DNA from: Smittium culicis
Taxonomy: Eukaryota; Kickxellomycota; Harpellomycetes; Harpellales; Legeriomycetaceae
Direction: 5' to 3'
DNA length: 11,755 bases
Assembly: GCA_001970855.1 (NCBI GenBank)
Contig: LSSN01003918.1
Coordinates: 1 to 11,755, forward strand
Shown piece by piece: positions 1-8,857 of the stretch (positions within the stretch are counted from its first letter, which is position 1; each line of letters opens with the position of its first letter). A program made the translations under genes and the position numbers. The notes below the pieces were generated by a model. It saw only the letters and a list, made by a program, of their open reading frames with translations. It had not been told where the DNA came from and made no database searches.

Positions 1-939
1 TTTTTATGAGAAACTAGATTCAAATTTTGATTTCTTTCTATTTTTGACTATAGTAAATAGAGAAATCTATATAAATCTTAATAATTGTATTTATAGAATT
101 TTTTTGAGAATTAGGAGCGGTATGCAGAACTAGGTATAACATGTAAGTTAAAAGTGTAAAGCGAATATTAATAAAACATTAATTAAAAAGTACATTCGAG
201 TCAAGTGTGAAGTGATAAGATACATTTCTTATAAGCTATTTCGTATTTACCTATAAATTTTAAATAATAGAGAATGTATTATGATAAGGTGAACATGGTA
301 AGTATGAAGTTTTAGATATGGGGCATTAGTGAGTGTTGGTTATATTTGTTATCTCTTAGGTAGATGATGTTTACTCGGGAACACAGAAAAAAAATGAGGC
401 AAGTTGACTAATTAGATGCAGTGGATGGGTGAAAAGCGGCGTGTATGGCGAGGGTATGTAAAGATAAGTAAACTAGGGATTAATCATTCGAAACACGGGG
501 ATGTAATGGCTATGAATGTATATATGGGAGGGGGCGGGTATTTGGCTGAAGCGAGATATGAGCATTATTTTTGTAGACTATCTGTTTTTGGTGGTCATTG
601 CTTGCGAGTAATGGTCTGTGTTAATTAGATTAGGGATTGGCGGTGTTTTACTCAGTTCTATTCGACATAAAAATAAAAGTAGATAAGGGAGTTGATCAGC
701 CAATAGGTGATATGTAGGAGACAGATGAGTGGTGATTTGAGAGATTAAGAGGGGACAGAGTTGGAGACAGATATTCGCTGCTCTTAAGCGAAGGAAAAAG
801 AGGCAATCTATAAAAGATAAACTGCCGTATATATTTTTTAGATTGATAATAATATCTTTTAGGCGCTGGTTAAATTTGTAAATAAAAGGAATTACTCTTT
901 CGTAAAAATAAGTACAATATATACTAATACGATTCCAAG
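1..939. other. Upstream intergenic region, no gene recognised
   Basis: I find no supported gene here. The first 300 bases are AT-rich with no long frame on either strand. From about 400 to 800 the + strand is strikingly G-rich and C-poor, including a G-run around 525-538. A 70-codon frame at 416-628 has no recognisable similarity and an unusual composition, so I do not call it. The last 100 bases before 940 should hold the SDH4 promoter and 5' leader; they are AT-rich and I cannot place a transcription start. Confidence 0.6.
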
Positions 940-1709
940 ATGTTCGGATTAGCCTCTGCTAGAATGTTTCCCAAGAATGCGACTGTCTTCGCTGCCATCA
1001 AATCGAGCGCAAGACTCTCAACCCCTGTTGCTCCAATTGCGTCTCTTTTGAAGATGAGAAATGCCTCGCTTTTCCACTCAAGTAATTAAACGAATCTATT
1101 ATTAACTCTAAACTCTTATTTCTATTCCTATTTACTATTTAATTAATTATTTATATTTTTATATATATATATTTAAATTCAAAGTTCTTTTATCTTAATC
1201 TATAGGCAGCATTTCAAGAATAGGAAAGCCCTTCCCAAATCCACAAGGTTAGTTAAACATTTATTTTTACCTTTTATTTATCAGGAAGTATTACATTTGA
1301 AAGCGTGTATTATATATATAAAAATGCTTATAATAATTTTTATGTATCAGAGGTACCAACTTTGCCTTCAAGTAAATCAGTAATAACAGAAGAAACAATT
1401 TCAAGAATGATGTCAGCAGCCCTTGTTCCAATTCTCGGAGTATCCTTCTTGTACGGTCCACAACCTATTAACGATTTATTGCTTGGTATCGTTTTCCCAA
1501 TCCATGCTTATATTGGTATTAGCTCTTCAATCACCGATTATACTCACAAGCGCAGATATCCCAAGCTCAACTTTTTGTTCACATGGATGCTCAACATTGG
1601 TACTCTCATAGCTTTATACGGATGCTGGGTTATTAACACCACCGATGTAGGTTTAACAGCTTTTGTTCAAAAGCTCTGGAACGCTAAAAGCACCAAACAG
1701 ATCGAATAA
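940..1709 (+). CDS. SDH4: Succinate dehydrogenase membrane anchor subunit (CybS/Sdh4), spliced
   Basis: This encodes the small membrane anchor subunit of mitochondrial complex II, which with Sdh3 holds the catalytic dimer in the inner membrane and helps form the ubiquinone site and heme b pocket. The preferred model joins 940-1081, 1206-1247 and 1351-1709, giving 180 aa, close to the yeast protein. Residues 1-61 contain no Asp or Glu and many Arg, Lys, Ser and Ala, as in a mitochondrial presequence. Three membrane helices follow at about 81-97, 103-122 and 134-156. The family block SSITDY ends at Tyr125; Asp124-Tyr125 match the conserved quinone-site Asp-Tyr. His113, twelve residues earlier, is a candidate heme ligand by position. 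The end, DVGLTAFVQKLW, is the usual C-terminal block. The second intron is ambiguous: it could end at 1284 instead, adding 22 residues. ATG 940 is preferred because the presequence begins there; Met9 is an alternative. Confidence 0.88.
1082..1205 (+). other. SDH4 intron 1
   Basis: A 124-nt intron with donor GTAATT and acceptor CTATAG. Without splicing the frame stops at the TAA at 1085-1087. A branch-like CTTAAT lies a few bases before the acceptor. Joining 1081 to 1206 gives an AGC codon and continues the presequence in frame. Confidence 0.85.
1248..1350 (+). other. SDH4 intron 2 (preferred acceptor 1350)
   Basis: The donor GTTAGT follows an exon of only 42 nt. The unspliced frame meets TAG at once, so a splice is required. 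Two TATCAG acceptors keep frame: one at 1284 (37-nt intron) and one at 1350 (103-nt intron). I prefer 1350 because the size resembles intron 1, the stretch 1305-1350 is extremely AT-rich and encodes an uncharacteristic Tyr/Asn run, and the protein length then matches the family. A further in-frame possibility removes 1248-1284 and 1305-1352 separately. Confidence 0.6.
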
Positions 1710-1738
1710 GTTTCAGTTTTTATTCTAGGATCATTCAT

Positions 1739-1744
1739 AATAAA
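1739..1744 (+). terminator. Poly(A) signal of SDH4
   Basis: A perfect AATAAA lies 30 bases after the SDH4 stop codon, followed by T-rich sequence. The spacing is suitable for 3' end formation. This rests on motif and position only. Confidence 0.55.
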
Positions 1745-1745
1745 C

Positions 1746-2775
1746 TCTTTTAATTTTTTTACTCGCAATATGCTGGAGCTTTCTATCATTTATTTAGTGT
1801 TATAATTGTGATTTTTTATCTTTTTCATTTATTAGAATAACCCTTTTCAAGTATAATTTACACATTTTTTTTTACGCTCTTTAACAGTACGCTAATCGCA
1901 GCTTTGTTTTCTATAAAAAGATTAAGTATAATTCAGTTTATTTAGAATTGTTGTAAAGTTTGGAACACATGGTGTAGGTTCAAAATTAGGTAGATTTAAC
2001 TTGTTACTCTAAATTCTTTGCTTAGCATGATACAAGAAAACCAAGAAGTTTATGTGTCTAGATTTTACACCAACGTGACATAATATAGACCTAAAATGCT
2101 ACAACTCATTAAGAAAACGAACATTAGGAAGACAAGAACAGCATAAAAAAAAGCTGATATCGCAAATTGATTGAAGGCAGCACTTGCATTTGAACATAAG
2201 CTCAGAATTTCCAGGCATCAAATTTAGCCTGAAAAGACAATTCGATGCGTTTTTAAGCCTAAATTGTAATTTTTGTATACGATTTGAGGCGAGTATCTTT
2301 AGATTTTTCGTAAACTGCTGGTTTTTTACTTTGTCTACCAAGACTATCCAACCAAATGAAGTTATAAAAGTATATATTTATTATTTAACACTTATTGGAT
2401 GATTGATTTATTGTCCAATAGATGTATTCTTTAAATTTTCTTATCCAACTATGATTATTATCTAATTAAAAAGCCTTGGCCCAAAATAGGGATAATGGCT
2501 GCTTTTGTTATAGTAGCGAATCTCATAAACCTCATAGCCAATGGTGTGTTCAATCATAGTCCCATTAGTTAAACGCTATAGTTTAGCCAATAGGTGCATG
2601 GATAGATACCAGTTCTATCAATTGTTCGAATAGTTTCAGCCACATGATTGTCTAATAAGCTAAGGGAAGAGATTTAGGTTTGAGCTTTTCTCTCAATTTT
2701 TTATTTTATGCTCACAAATAGACTTAATTAATAGACTTTAGCTCCATAATTCTTGCTATTTTATTAAGAATTATT
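1746..2775. other. Intergenic region between SDH4 and AKR1
   Basis: About 1 kb of AT-rich DNA with no supported gene. Two overlapping open frames (2099-2341 minus, 2184-2402 plus) begin with TTG rather than ATG and resemble no family I know. The part at 2395-2660 is dense in CCAAT/ATTGG pentamers, including GCCAATAGGTG at 2585-2595, which recurs at 699-709. I cannot assign a role; it may be decayed repeat sequence. Confidence 0.5.
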
Positions 2776-3082
2776 AGATATTTTTAACTCCTATCCCCTC
2801 CCCCATTTTTTTACTTCAAAATAATACCCCGACGCGTGAACCCTCGCAATTTCTAACAAATTCTCACGCCTCGAAACCATAAAGAAAATAAACTTTCATT
2901 TCGATATTTCATAGCTTAAATAGCCTATATTTAATCGTACAACTCATCAATAATTGTTCTTTACTTCGATCATTATCAAACATATTTACTACCACAACTT
3001 TTTATAAACTATAAAAAAATTCTAAGCATTAATTCCTCCATCTTTATCCTTCATTAAAGTTTCAGCTCTTCGAAATATCAAT
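2776..3082 (+). promoter_or_regulatory. Upstream region of AKR1, pyrimidine-rich
   Basis: The likely promoter and 5' leader of the palmitoyltransferase gene. It begins with a C/T-rich tract (about 2789-2815) and holds an ACGCGT hexamer at 2832-2837, the sequence bound by MluI-box factors in yeasts. An inverted pair, GCGTGA at 2834-2839 and TCACGC at 2864-2869, lies on the same face of this region. A TAA at 3023-3025 is in frame upstream of the ATG at 3083, and no in-frame ATG lies between them, which fixes the start. Regulatory function is inferred from motifs only. Confidence 0.4.
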
Positions 3083-5740
3083 ATGGATCCAGATCCCCCT
3101 ACTCAAAAAACTGACAACATCGATAGTCCGATAAGCTCAACATCAAGTTCTACAAAAGTAAAACTCACAACTCCAAACTCTTTGCGCATTTCGCCCTCTT
3201 CAAACCATAACACTACCATCAACAAAATTTCAATTAATGCCGAATTTCACAATTCGCCTAGCGGCTCAACTACTAAAAACTTATTTTCAAATATATCTAC
3301 ATCAAGAGATCTTAATACAAATACCCCCCCTGCCAGTCCCCTCCTGCCCGATTCTAATTCTGTAATATACCCTAATACTGATTTTTTTTCAGCCTCCCAG
3401 AACGGTGACTTATTTACTGTCAGAAGATGGGTAGAAACATTTGGAATGAGCCCTGATTCCCTAGACCAGCAAGGCTGTACCGCCCTACACTGGGCCTGTA
3501 TTAATGGCCACCTAAATGTCGTCAAATATCTTGTCGAGATAGGCCACGCAGACATTAATGCCGCAAAAGGTGAAATGAAAGCCCCACCTTTGTTTTGGGC
3601 CTGTAGACAAGGCCACATAAAAGTTTGTGAATACTTATTAAATAACGGCGCTCTTCCAAGCTTAACTGACGCCGGAGGCTACTCTTTGCTCCATGTAGCT
3701 GTTCACTCTTTAAGCCCCACTATGCTACTTTACATTGCAATCACTCAGTACCACTCGTTTAGAGGAAATTTGGACTTAAAAGATAATAACGGAGTTACTC
3801 CACTAATGTGGGCTGTTTACCAAGGAAACTTAGAACAAGTTTCTATTTTAATCCAACTTGGTGCCAATGCTAAACTTCAAGATTCCAATGGCAAATCTTG
3901 CCTCCACTTTGCAATGACCCAGGCTTCTGCCCCTATCATAGCCGCTTTAATCAAAGCAGGTGCTGATCCTGACTCCCGTGAATTCGCCTCTACCCCTGCG
4001 CAAAACGTTACACTCGGAATTCAAGGCGCATCAACTGGTGTCCCTGGAGAAACGATACCCCATCTCGGTAAAAGCGCTAGGGATGTTGCCAACGATTTTG
4101 GAATCACATCTATTTTAGACTCTTGTGAAAAGGATCATCTCAACTATACAAAGTCTATACTAAACGACACTATTATATTTAAATGGCGCCTGAAAAGCCA
4201 AATACTGACCTTCCTATCACCATTTTTTAATTTAGTAATAAGTTTAAAGATTCTAAGCGTTTATCCATGGGCTATTGGGCTCCCTATCTTTTTTTTAACC
4301 GTTCTAGTATTTCACCTCATTACACTCAGACTGCTATTGAAAGCCAAAAAACCTGATAGAGTTCTTAGCAGTCCTTATTTTTTAGGCATACTCTCGGGCT
4401 CATTCTTTATTGCATTTTTGGCTTGGCTATTTAAAATAATGCCAGTAACTGTATTTGGTGTACCTGGAGATACAAGAAAATTTAACTCTCAAATTATTTT
4501 AAACATATGTACTTTCATCACTTCTATACTAGTGACTTACACCTTATATAACACTGTAGTAAGCGATCCTGGCTATATCAAGTTTAATGGACTAAAAAAC
4601 ATCTCAAACGCATCAAAACTAGTAGCAGGGTTAGTAGAGTCAAACGATTTTAGCTTACAAAGTTTCTGCTACACTTGCCTAAACGTTAAACCAAGAAGGT
4701 CAAAGCACTGTCGCGATTGTAATCGTTGCGTTTCAAGAATGGACCACCACTGCCCATGGACTTATAATTGCGTTGGATCCAAAAATCATAAAATATTCAT
4801 TTACTTTTTACTCAGCTTGATTTTATGCGGGTCTTTGTTTTTATATTCTGGGTCTCTCTTCCTAGAAAGAACTTTCGTGTTTTATGAGCCCATAGAAGGA
4901 AGACCTTGTTATTTGGGCTCCTATCTCTGTGGCTGCTTTCAGCAAGAGCCTTATACCCTCTATATCATGATTTGGATTTTTTTAAATTTGATCTGGTCTT
5001 TCATACTACTCATTTCCCAGATTTACCAAATAGCTGTAAATATGACTACAAACGAAAGCATAACTGGGTTTAGAAATTTAAATCGCCTAAATTTTAAAAA
5101 TACTGGAAATCAGAATAATACCACGTTGCTAAAGAAGAATAAAGATTCCAAAAATATAGATAGCCACAGACTTAGCGTCGATTTCAGCGATTTTGACGAT
5201 GTATATAGCGAATTCAGCGATACTGAGGCAAATGAACATTTTCGCAACGAGTCAGCGCTAGTTAATAATTCAGATAATAGGGCTGGTATTGTGCCAACAC
5301 CCGCGCTTGATCGCCCTTCCTCACAAAAGAAATCGACTCGGTCCCAGGGTCCTTTGTCAAGGCTTCTTCCATGCTTATCAAAGCACCCAAGTAAGTCTAG
5401 TTTACGAAATGAAAATTATGCATATACCACACTTGAATCGAATATTAGTGATGGTTTTGCTGATTACAATGATGACGCGAACCCTTACGATAAAGGAATT
5501 CGCTTAAACTGCATTGAATTCTGGAAAACCGATTTTTCCGCATATGAGAGCGTTCCAGAATTAACCTTGGACTATACCGATACTATAATATTTGATCAAA
5601 GTAGAAGCAATAATGTTTTAGGCTCTTTCAGAAGAGCAATTGATAACTCAAAATCTAGAAAAGCGAACACTTTAAGTGTTGATGACTTACTGTCGAAATC
5701 TAAGAAAAATAATAGCATTGAAATGAGAGATATGAGCTAA
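3083..5740 (+). CDS. AKR1: Ankyrin-repeat DHHC palmitoyltransferase, Akr1 type
   Basis: A membrane S-acyltransferase that transfers palmitate from acyl-CoA, via an enzyme-Cys intermediate, to cysteines of target proteins. Yeast Akr1 acts in the Golgi on Yck kinases. The 885-aa protein starts with a Ser/Thr/Asn-rich disordered tail (1-95). About six ankyrin repeats follow at 97-297, with consensus cores such as TALHWACINGHLNVVKYL (133-150). Hydrophobic segments lie near 374-392, 394-418, 431-451, 467-491, 570-592 and 622-652, matching the six-span Akr1 topology. The cysteine-rich domain is at 528-565 with zinc-binding Cys and His residues and a DHHC motif at 554-557, catalytic Cys557. TTNE at 655-658 corresponds to the TTxE motif after the last span. 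NPYDKG at 800-805 fits the C-terminal PaCCT-like region. The gene has no intron and is longer than yeast Akr1 (about 760 aa), mainly from disordered tails. The motif is DHHC, whereas yeast Akr1 has DHYC. Confidence 0.93.
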   Translation: MDPDPPTQKTDNIDSPISSTSSSTKVKLTTPNSLRISPSSNHNTTINKISINAEFHNSPSGSTTKNLFSNISTSRDLNTNTPPASPLLPDSNSVIYPNTDFFSASQNGDLFTVRRWVETFGMSPDSLDQQGCTALHWACINGHLNVVKYLVEIGHADINAAKGEMKAPPLFWACRQGHIKVCEYLLNNGALPSLTDAGGYSLLHVAVHSLSPTMLLYIAITQYHSFRGNLDLKDNNGVTPLMWAVYQGNLEQVSILIQLGANAKLQDSNGKSCLHFAMTQASAPIIAALIKAGADPDSREFASTPAQNVTLGIQGASTGVPGETIPHLGKSARDVANDFGITSILDSCEKDHLNYTKSILNDTIIFKWRLKSQILTFLSPFFNLVISLKILSVYPWAIGLPIFFLTVLVFHLITLRLLLKAKKPDRVLSSPYFLGILSGSFFIAFLAWLFKIMPVTVFGVPGDTRKFNSQIILNICTFITSILVTYTLYNTVVSDPGYIKFNGLKNISNASKLVAGLVESNDFSLQSFCYTCLNVKPRRSKHCRDCNRCVSRMDHHCPWTYNCVGSKNHKIFIYFLLSLILCGSLFLYSGSLFLERTFVFYEPIEGRPCYLGSYLCGCFQQEPYTLYIMIWIFLNLIWSFILLISQIYQIAVNMTTNESITGFRNLNRLNFKNTGNQNNTTLLKKNKDSKNIDSHRLSVDFSDFDDVYSEFSDTEANEHFRNESALVNNSDNRAGIVPTPALDRPSSQKKSTRSQGPLSRLLPCLSKHPSKSSLRNENYAYTTLESNISDGFADYNDDANPYDKGIRLNCIEFWKTDFSAYESVPELTLDYTDTIIFDQSRSNNVLGSFRRAIDNSKSRKANTLSVDDLLSKSKKNNSIEMRDMS

Positions 5741-5960
5741 TTGTCACCTATAGCTCACTTATTCATCAAAACTGTTTTTAAAAAAAGTCATAACCTTATA
5801 TTTTTACTTTTATCCCATAGATTATATCCTTTCGTAGTAACTAAACTTTTTATCTGCATTTTATTCAACGATTTTACTCGTTCCCTCACCTATTTTAATC
5901 AGCCTTGTTTTTTGTTAATATAACCCCCAATTATTCTTTGATGTGTTTGGCAATCAAGCT
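5741..5960. other. AKR1 3' flank
   Basis: T-rich sequence following the TAA of AKR1, presumably its 3' untranslated region. The frame happens to stay open for another 60 codons to 5923, encoding a hydrophobic, Phe/Leu-rich peptide with no family resemblance. I treat this as chance in AT-rich DNA. No perfect AATAAA is evident close to the stop. Confidence 0.4.
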
Positions 5961-5964
5961 TTAA

Positions 5965-6140
5965 CTCTTTCATAAATAATATAATATTTTTTTAAATCAA
6001 AAATAAGTAATACTCTCGTCTAAATAAATAAGATCGACTATGTAACATTAAACTTTTTAATTGAGTCTCGGAATTATTTATTTTTATTGAATAGAGTTGG
6101 CTAGGTTTGATAGACCAAAAAAAAGTCTATCGCATGAGGG
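5965..6140 (+). mobile_element. Decayed copy of the TTAA/CCCTTT element (relic)
   Basis: An old copy of the family that fills the right part of the window. The left side is TTAA (5961-5964) followed by CTCTTTCAT. The right half is clearer: GAGTCTCGGAATTATT at 6063-6078, TATTGAATAGAGTTGGCTA at 6085-6103, then GATAGAC and GTCTATC as a perfect 7-bp stem around a CA8 loop, then CGCATGAGGG. These correspond to the middle block, the TTGGCTA block and the subterminal stem of the intact copies. The right TTAA is lost (AAGA). At about 176 bp it is a little shorter than intact copies. Confidence 0.55.
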
Positions 6141-6792
6141 AAGAATATTTAGTTTCATCTTTTAGCCATGAAAATCAAAATTTCCGATATTTAACTACAG
6201 GTTACTGGTATACTCATCGAATAAACTTTAATATTATATGCTTATTTAGAATGATTATTACAACATAAGAGAAAAGTGATCATTAAACTCATTCCAATAT
6301 TTATATTTAAAGATAAAAAGATCTGCGTTTTAATGGCTATAAATATAAAATGCAAAATATCAAAAGACACTAATTATCTAAAATCCATTTTGATATCATT
6401 AAAAGAACGATCACACTGATCTATAGCTTTTATAACCGTCGATGATTTATGTCACGCTTGGATAATAGCCAGCTTTTATACAGATAATTAACTAACAAAT
6501 GTAATTTTTAATTTATCTTTATAATGTACCAAATAATAAGAGTTAACAATTAGACTGTTTTAATCAAAGTCTATTCTAGTTTCCAAACCAGAGATAAAGA
6601 TTTTATATTTTCAAGTAGCTAAGCATTTTTTTTATGTTGAATTTTAGAAAGTCACATAAAGGCCTTAAAAAAAGTCATATTTAAGTCACAACATCGAAAT
6701 CTTTAAAATACAAGCCAAGAATATCGATAACTCAGGATAATGGAGAATCGCCAATCTGCCAATGAAAAGTTTTAAAATTATTTTTTTAAGCG
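6141..6792. other. Intergenic region between AKR1 and the CsbD-like gene
   Basis: AT-rich sequence with no supported gene. It contains short hairpin-capable segments: ATATCAAAA near 6356-6365 pairs with TTTTGATAT near 6389-6398, and AGACT/AGTCT flank 13-16 bases around 6552-6573. I see nothing else. Confidence 0.45.
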
Positions 6793-6798
6793 TTTATT
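6793..6798 (-). terminator. Possible poly(A) signal of the CsbD-like gene
   Basis: TTTATT on the + strand reads AATAAA on the minus strand, about 90 bases past the stop of the minus-strand gene. It is supported only by motif and placement; AT-rich DNA offers such hexamers often. Confidence 0.35.
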
Positions 6799-6885
6799 GT
6801 TTTAAAATTTAATATTTAATACAAAAAGGAAAAAAAAGACTACAAAGGATTCACCCAAATAAATAGTATATTGAAAAAAATAAAG

Positions 6886-7338
6886 TTAAAGTTTTTTGAC
6901 CAAGCTATCCATGACATCAGAGGTTTTTTCTGCAACAGTTTCAGCTCCTCCACTCACGGCTTTTCCGGCGACATTTACTTCTCCTTCAGCGACATGTGCA
7001 ATTCCGTCCTCAGCTTTGCGAGCAGAAGAAACAGCCCCTTTTTCGGCACCCGTGAAAGCTGATTTTACTTTGCCCATCGAGTTGTCCAAAGTATCGCCTA
7101 ACCCTGTTAGTACGCCTTCACTCTTACCAGCTTCCTTTTTAGCGGCAGAATCAACTTCTTTAGCGGCGTTGGCTACATTTACGCCGGCTTCACCACTTGG
7201 CCCTGTCTTTGATGAACCCATAAGCTTTTCACCTTTTTCGATCCAGTCCTTCCTGTGCATTAGCTTTCCTGCCTGGCATTCTATCATTCCAGTGGCGTAC
7301 TGCATCTTTTGACCGAAAAAGCCTTTGTCCGAACTCAT
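6886..7338 (-). CDS. Small hydrophilic CsbD-like / Hmp1-like protein
   Basis: A 150-aa soluble protein without signal peptide or membrane segment. ATG at 7338 is chosen because the upstream six codons begin with GTG. Residues 6-43 show the CsbD-like pattern of spaced glycines with a tryptophan (Gly9, Gly17, Gly24, Trp32, Gly36, Gly41), as in short fungal proteins annotated as mismatched base pair and cruciform DNA recognition protein (Hmp1). Residues 44-150 are rich in Ala, Gly, Lys, Glu and Val with repeated short amphipathic patterns (such as AAKEVDSAAKKEAGK), resembling LEA-type or apolipophorin-like helices. GC content and codon choice (GCC, GGC, AAG) are clearly higher than in the flanks, which suggests a well-expressed gene. 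It stands alone between AT-rich regions. The family name is a judgement from pattern; a role in stress protection or in binding structured DNA is inferred from relatives, not shown. Confidence 0.7.
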   Translation of the reverse strand: MSSDKGFFGQKMQYATGMIECQAGKLMHRKDWIEKGEKLMGSSKTGPSGEAGVNVANAAKEVDSAAKKEAGKSEGVLTGLGDTLDNSMGKVKSAFTGAEKGAVSSARKAEDGIAHVAEGEVNVAGKAVSGGAETVAEKTSDVMDSLVKKL

Positions 7339-8214
7339 TTTAATTGTATTTTTCACAAGTATGCTCTAATTCAAGTTTTCGTGTTTACTACTCAGTCTTT
7401 AATTTTTATTATTTAAAATAGTATAATTAATGTAGTTTGCTAGTAATTGAAGTCACTAATGTACACAGCTGCTTTTATGATTGCTATAAATTCTTGACTA
7501 CTGATACAATATTACTATATTTAGAGAAATATTTAGTTTAAAAAGTGGAATTTTTCTTTGGAAAAAAAAGTAATTTCGAGATCAAATATTTAAGAGACTA
7601 GTAGCTGTATTTATATAAAATGAACTTTTTTTGCTCTTAATCTTCTTGGTGGCGCAATCTATTTTTGATCTTCAGAATAATGCACTTATAGTGTATATTT
7701 TCTCCAGATATTAATATCATATATTTGTTTCCTGAAGTGTGGTGTCAAATAGAAATTTTGCATAAAAGCTTTTAGCGAATTAAAATATATGTTAATTTTC
7801 ACGTGAGGCTTATAACCCATGAAATGGATAGACATGTTTAATATTTGGGGTGCATTATGATGACGAAATGTAAATTGGCTCAATATAGCGTATTTGTTTG
7901 CAATTATTATTACTACCTTTGATCCGTTGATACCAACAAATGTAATTGTTCTTTACATTCTTATTAAAAATAAGCGCAAACACTTATAGCTAATACGCTG
8001 ATATAATTCACCAATGCTAAATATTAACTCGGCTTGTATTATTTTTTTATTTTGTAGTATATGTGTATAAGCCGAAACTTTATTCTTGATCTGCATGAAT
8101 ATTTTAGGAATTCTAAACCAATAGAATGCCAATCTAAGTCAACATTTTTTTATCACATAAACATATATTAATCAGTCATTACAAACAATTGTGTTTATAC
8201 ACTGTCGCCGCTTT
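7339..8214. other. Intergenic region upstream of the CsbD-like gene
   Basis: AT-rich DNA with no supported gene. The part next to 7338 should hold the minus-strand gene's promoter. A CACGTG palindrome at 7800-7805 is the only distinct motif. A 65-codon minus frame (7686-7883) starts with TTG and has no recognisable family. Confidence 0.45.
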
Positions 8215-8218
8215 TTAA

Positions 8219-8407
8219 CCCTTTCAGGGGCGGTAGTCCATTATTGATCTACCAAATATAGTCAACAGCGTTCAATTAAAGTAATTTAATTCCGAATATA
8301 TAAGAATTATTTGTATATTTCTAAATAACTGCAAATGGTAAATTTCATTATTAATCATAAGCGAATCAATAAATCTATTTTTTTAAAGAGTGTTGAACGG
8401 TAAAGGG
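8219..8407 (-). mobile_element. piggyBac-like MITE, full length, 189 bp (copy 1)
   Basis: A complete non-autonomous element in reverse orientation, bounded by TTAA at 8215-8218 and 8408-8411. On the + strand it begins CCCTTTCAGGGGCGGTAG and ends GTTGAACGGTAAAGGG, the reverse of the family's right and left ends. It shares with other copies the subterminal stem GGTAG/CTACC, the TTCGGAATTA block and the block GATTCGCTTATGATTAATAA (as read on the minus strand). Length equals copies at 9808 and 10469. It has no coding capacity. After the right TTAA the sequence CCCTTTATAC could be the start of a second, unrecognised copy. Confidence 0.75.
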
Positions 8408-8411
8408 TTAA

Positions 8412-8853
8412 CCCTTTATACATCATTTTATAAGATATTAGTATAAGAGAACACTTGTTTTTTTATTAGGAGTTGTTTATAACTCGAAGATTTTAATCTA
8501 CATAGAATTAACTAAATGTATTGCATAATAATAGCTTAATTCTTATGCTCGAAAAATATTGGATAGAAAAATTTAAATATAAATATAATTCTAAATATGA
8601 TATATTTTTAGGGGAGTCGGAACATTATTTCTTAGAAAATCTATTTTCTTATTTTTATTAGGTATAGGTATTGGTTGTATCACATAACTTATTCGACAAT
8701 AATTTATTGTAAGATTTAAAAGTAAATTAATTTTGCTTAGTAGGAAAAGCTTGATATGAAATTTTACGCTCCTTTAAATAATCTCGTATATGAATATAAA
8801 TACAAATATAAATACAAATTATAAGCATTTAAGCCTTTATGTGGCCAATACTC
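8412..8853. other. AT-rich spacer between MITE copies
   Basis: No gene seen. It contains a perfect tandem duplication of a 12-mer, TATAAATACAAA, at 8795-8818. The opening CCCTTTATAC after TTAA resembles an element end, but the following sequence does not match the family. Confidence 0.4.
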
Positions 8854-8857
8854 TTAA

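Noticed and set aside
416..628. 70-codon + strand open frame
   Set aside because: No family resemblance, skewed composition that follows the local G-richness, and no supporting signals.
2099..2402. Two overlapping opposite-strand frames of 72-80 codons
   Set aside because: Both start with TTG instead of ATG, encode unrecognisable peptides, and lie in AT-rich intergenic DNA.
3247..3618. 123-codon minus frame inside AKR1
   Set aside because: It is antisense to the ankyrin-coding part, whose + strand reading is unmistakable.
5741..5923. Possible stop-codon readthrough extension of AKR1
   Set aside because: The frame stays open for 60 codons, but the peptide is not Akr1-like and the protein already ends beyond the PaCCT-like block.
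6896..7312. 138-codon + frame opposite the CsbD-like gene
   Set aside because: It mirrors the GC-rich minus-strand gene; the minus reading has the glycine/tryptophan pattern and an ATG start.
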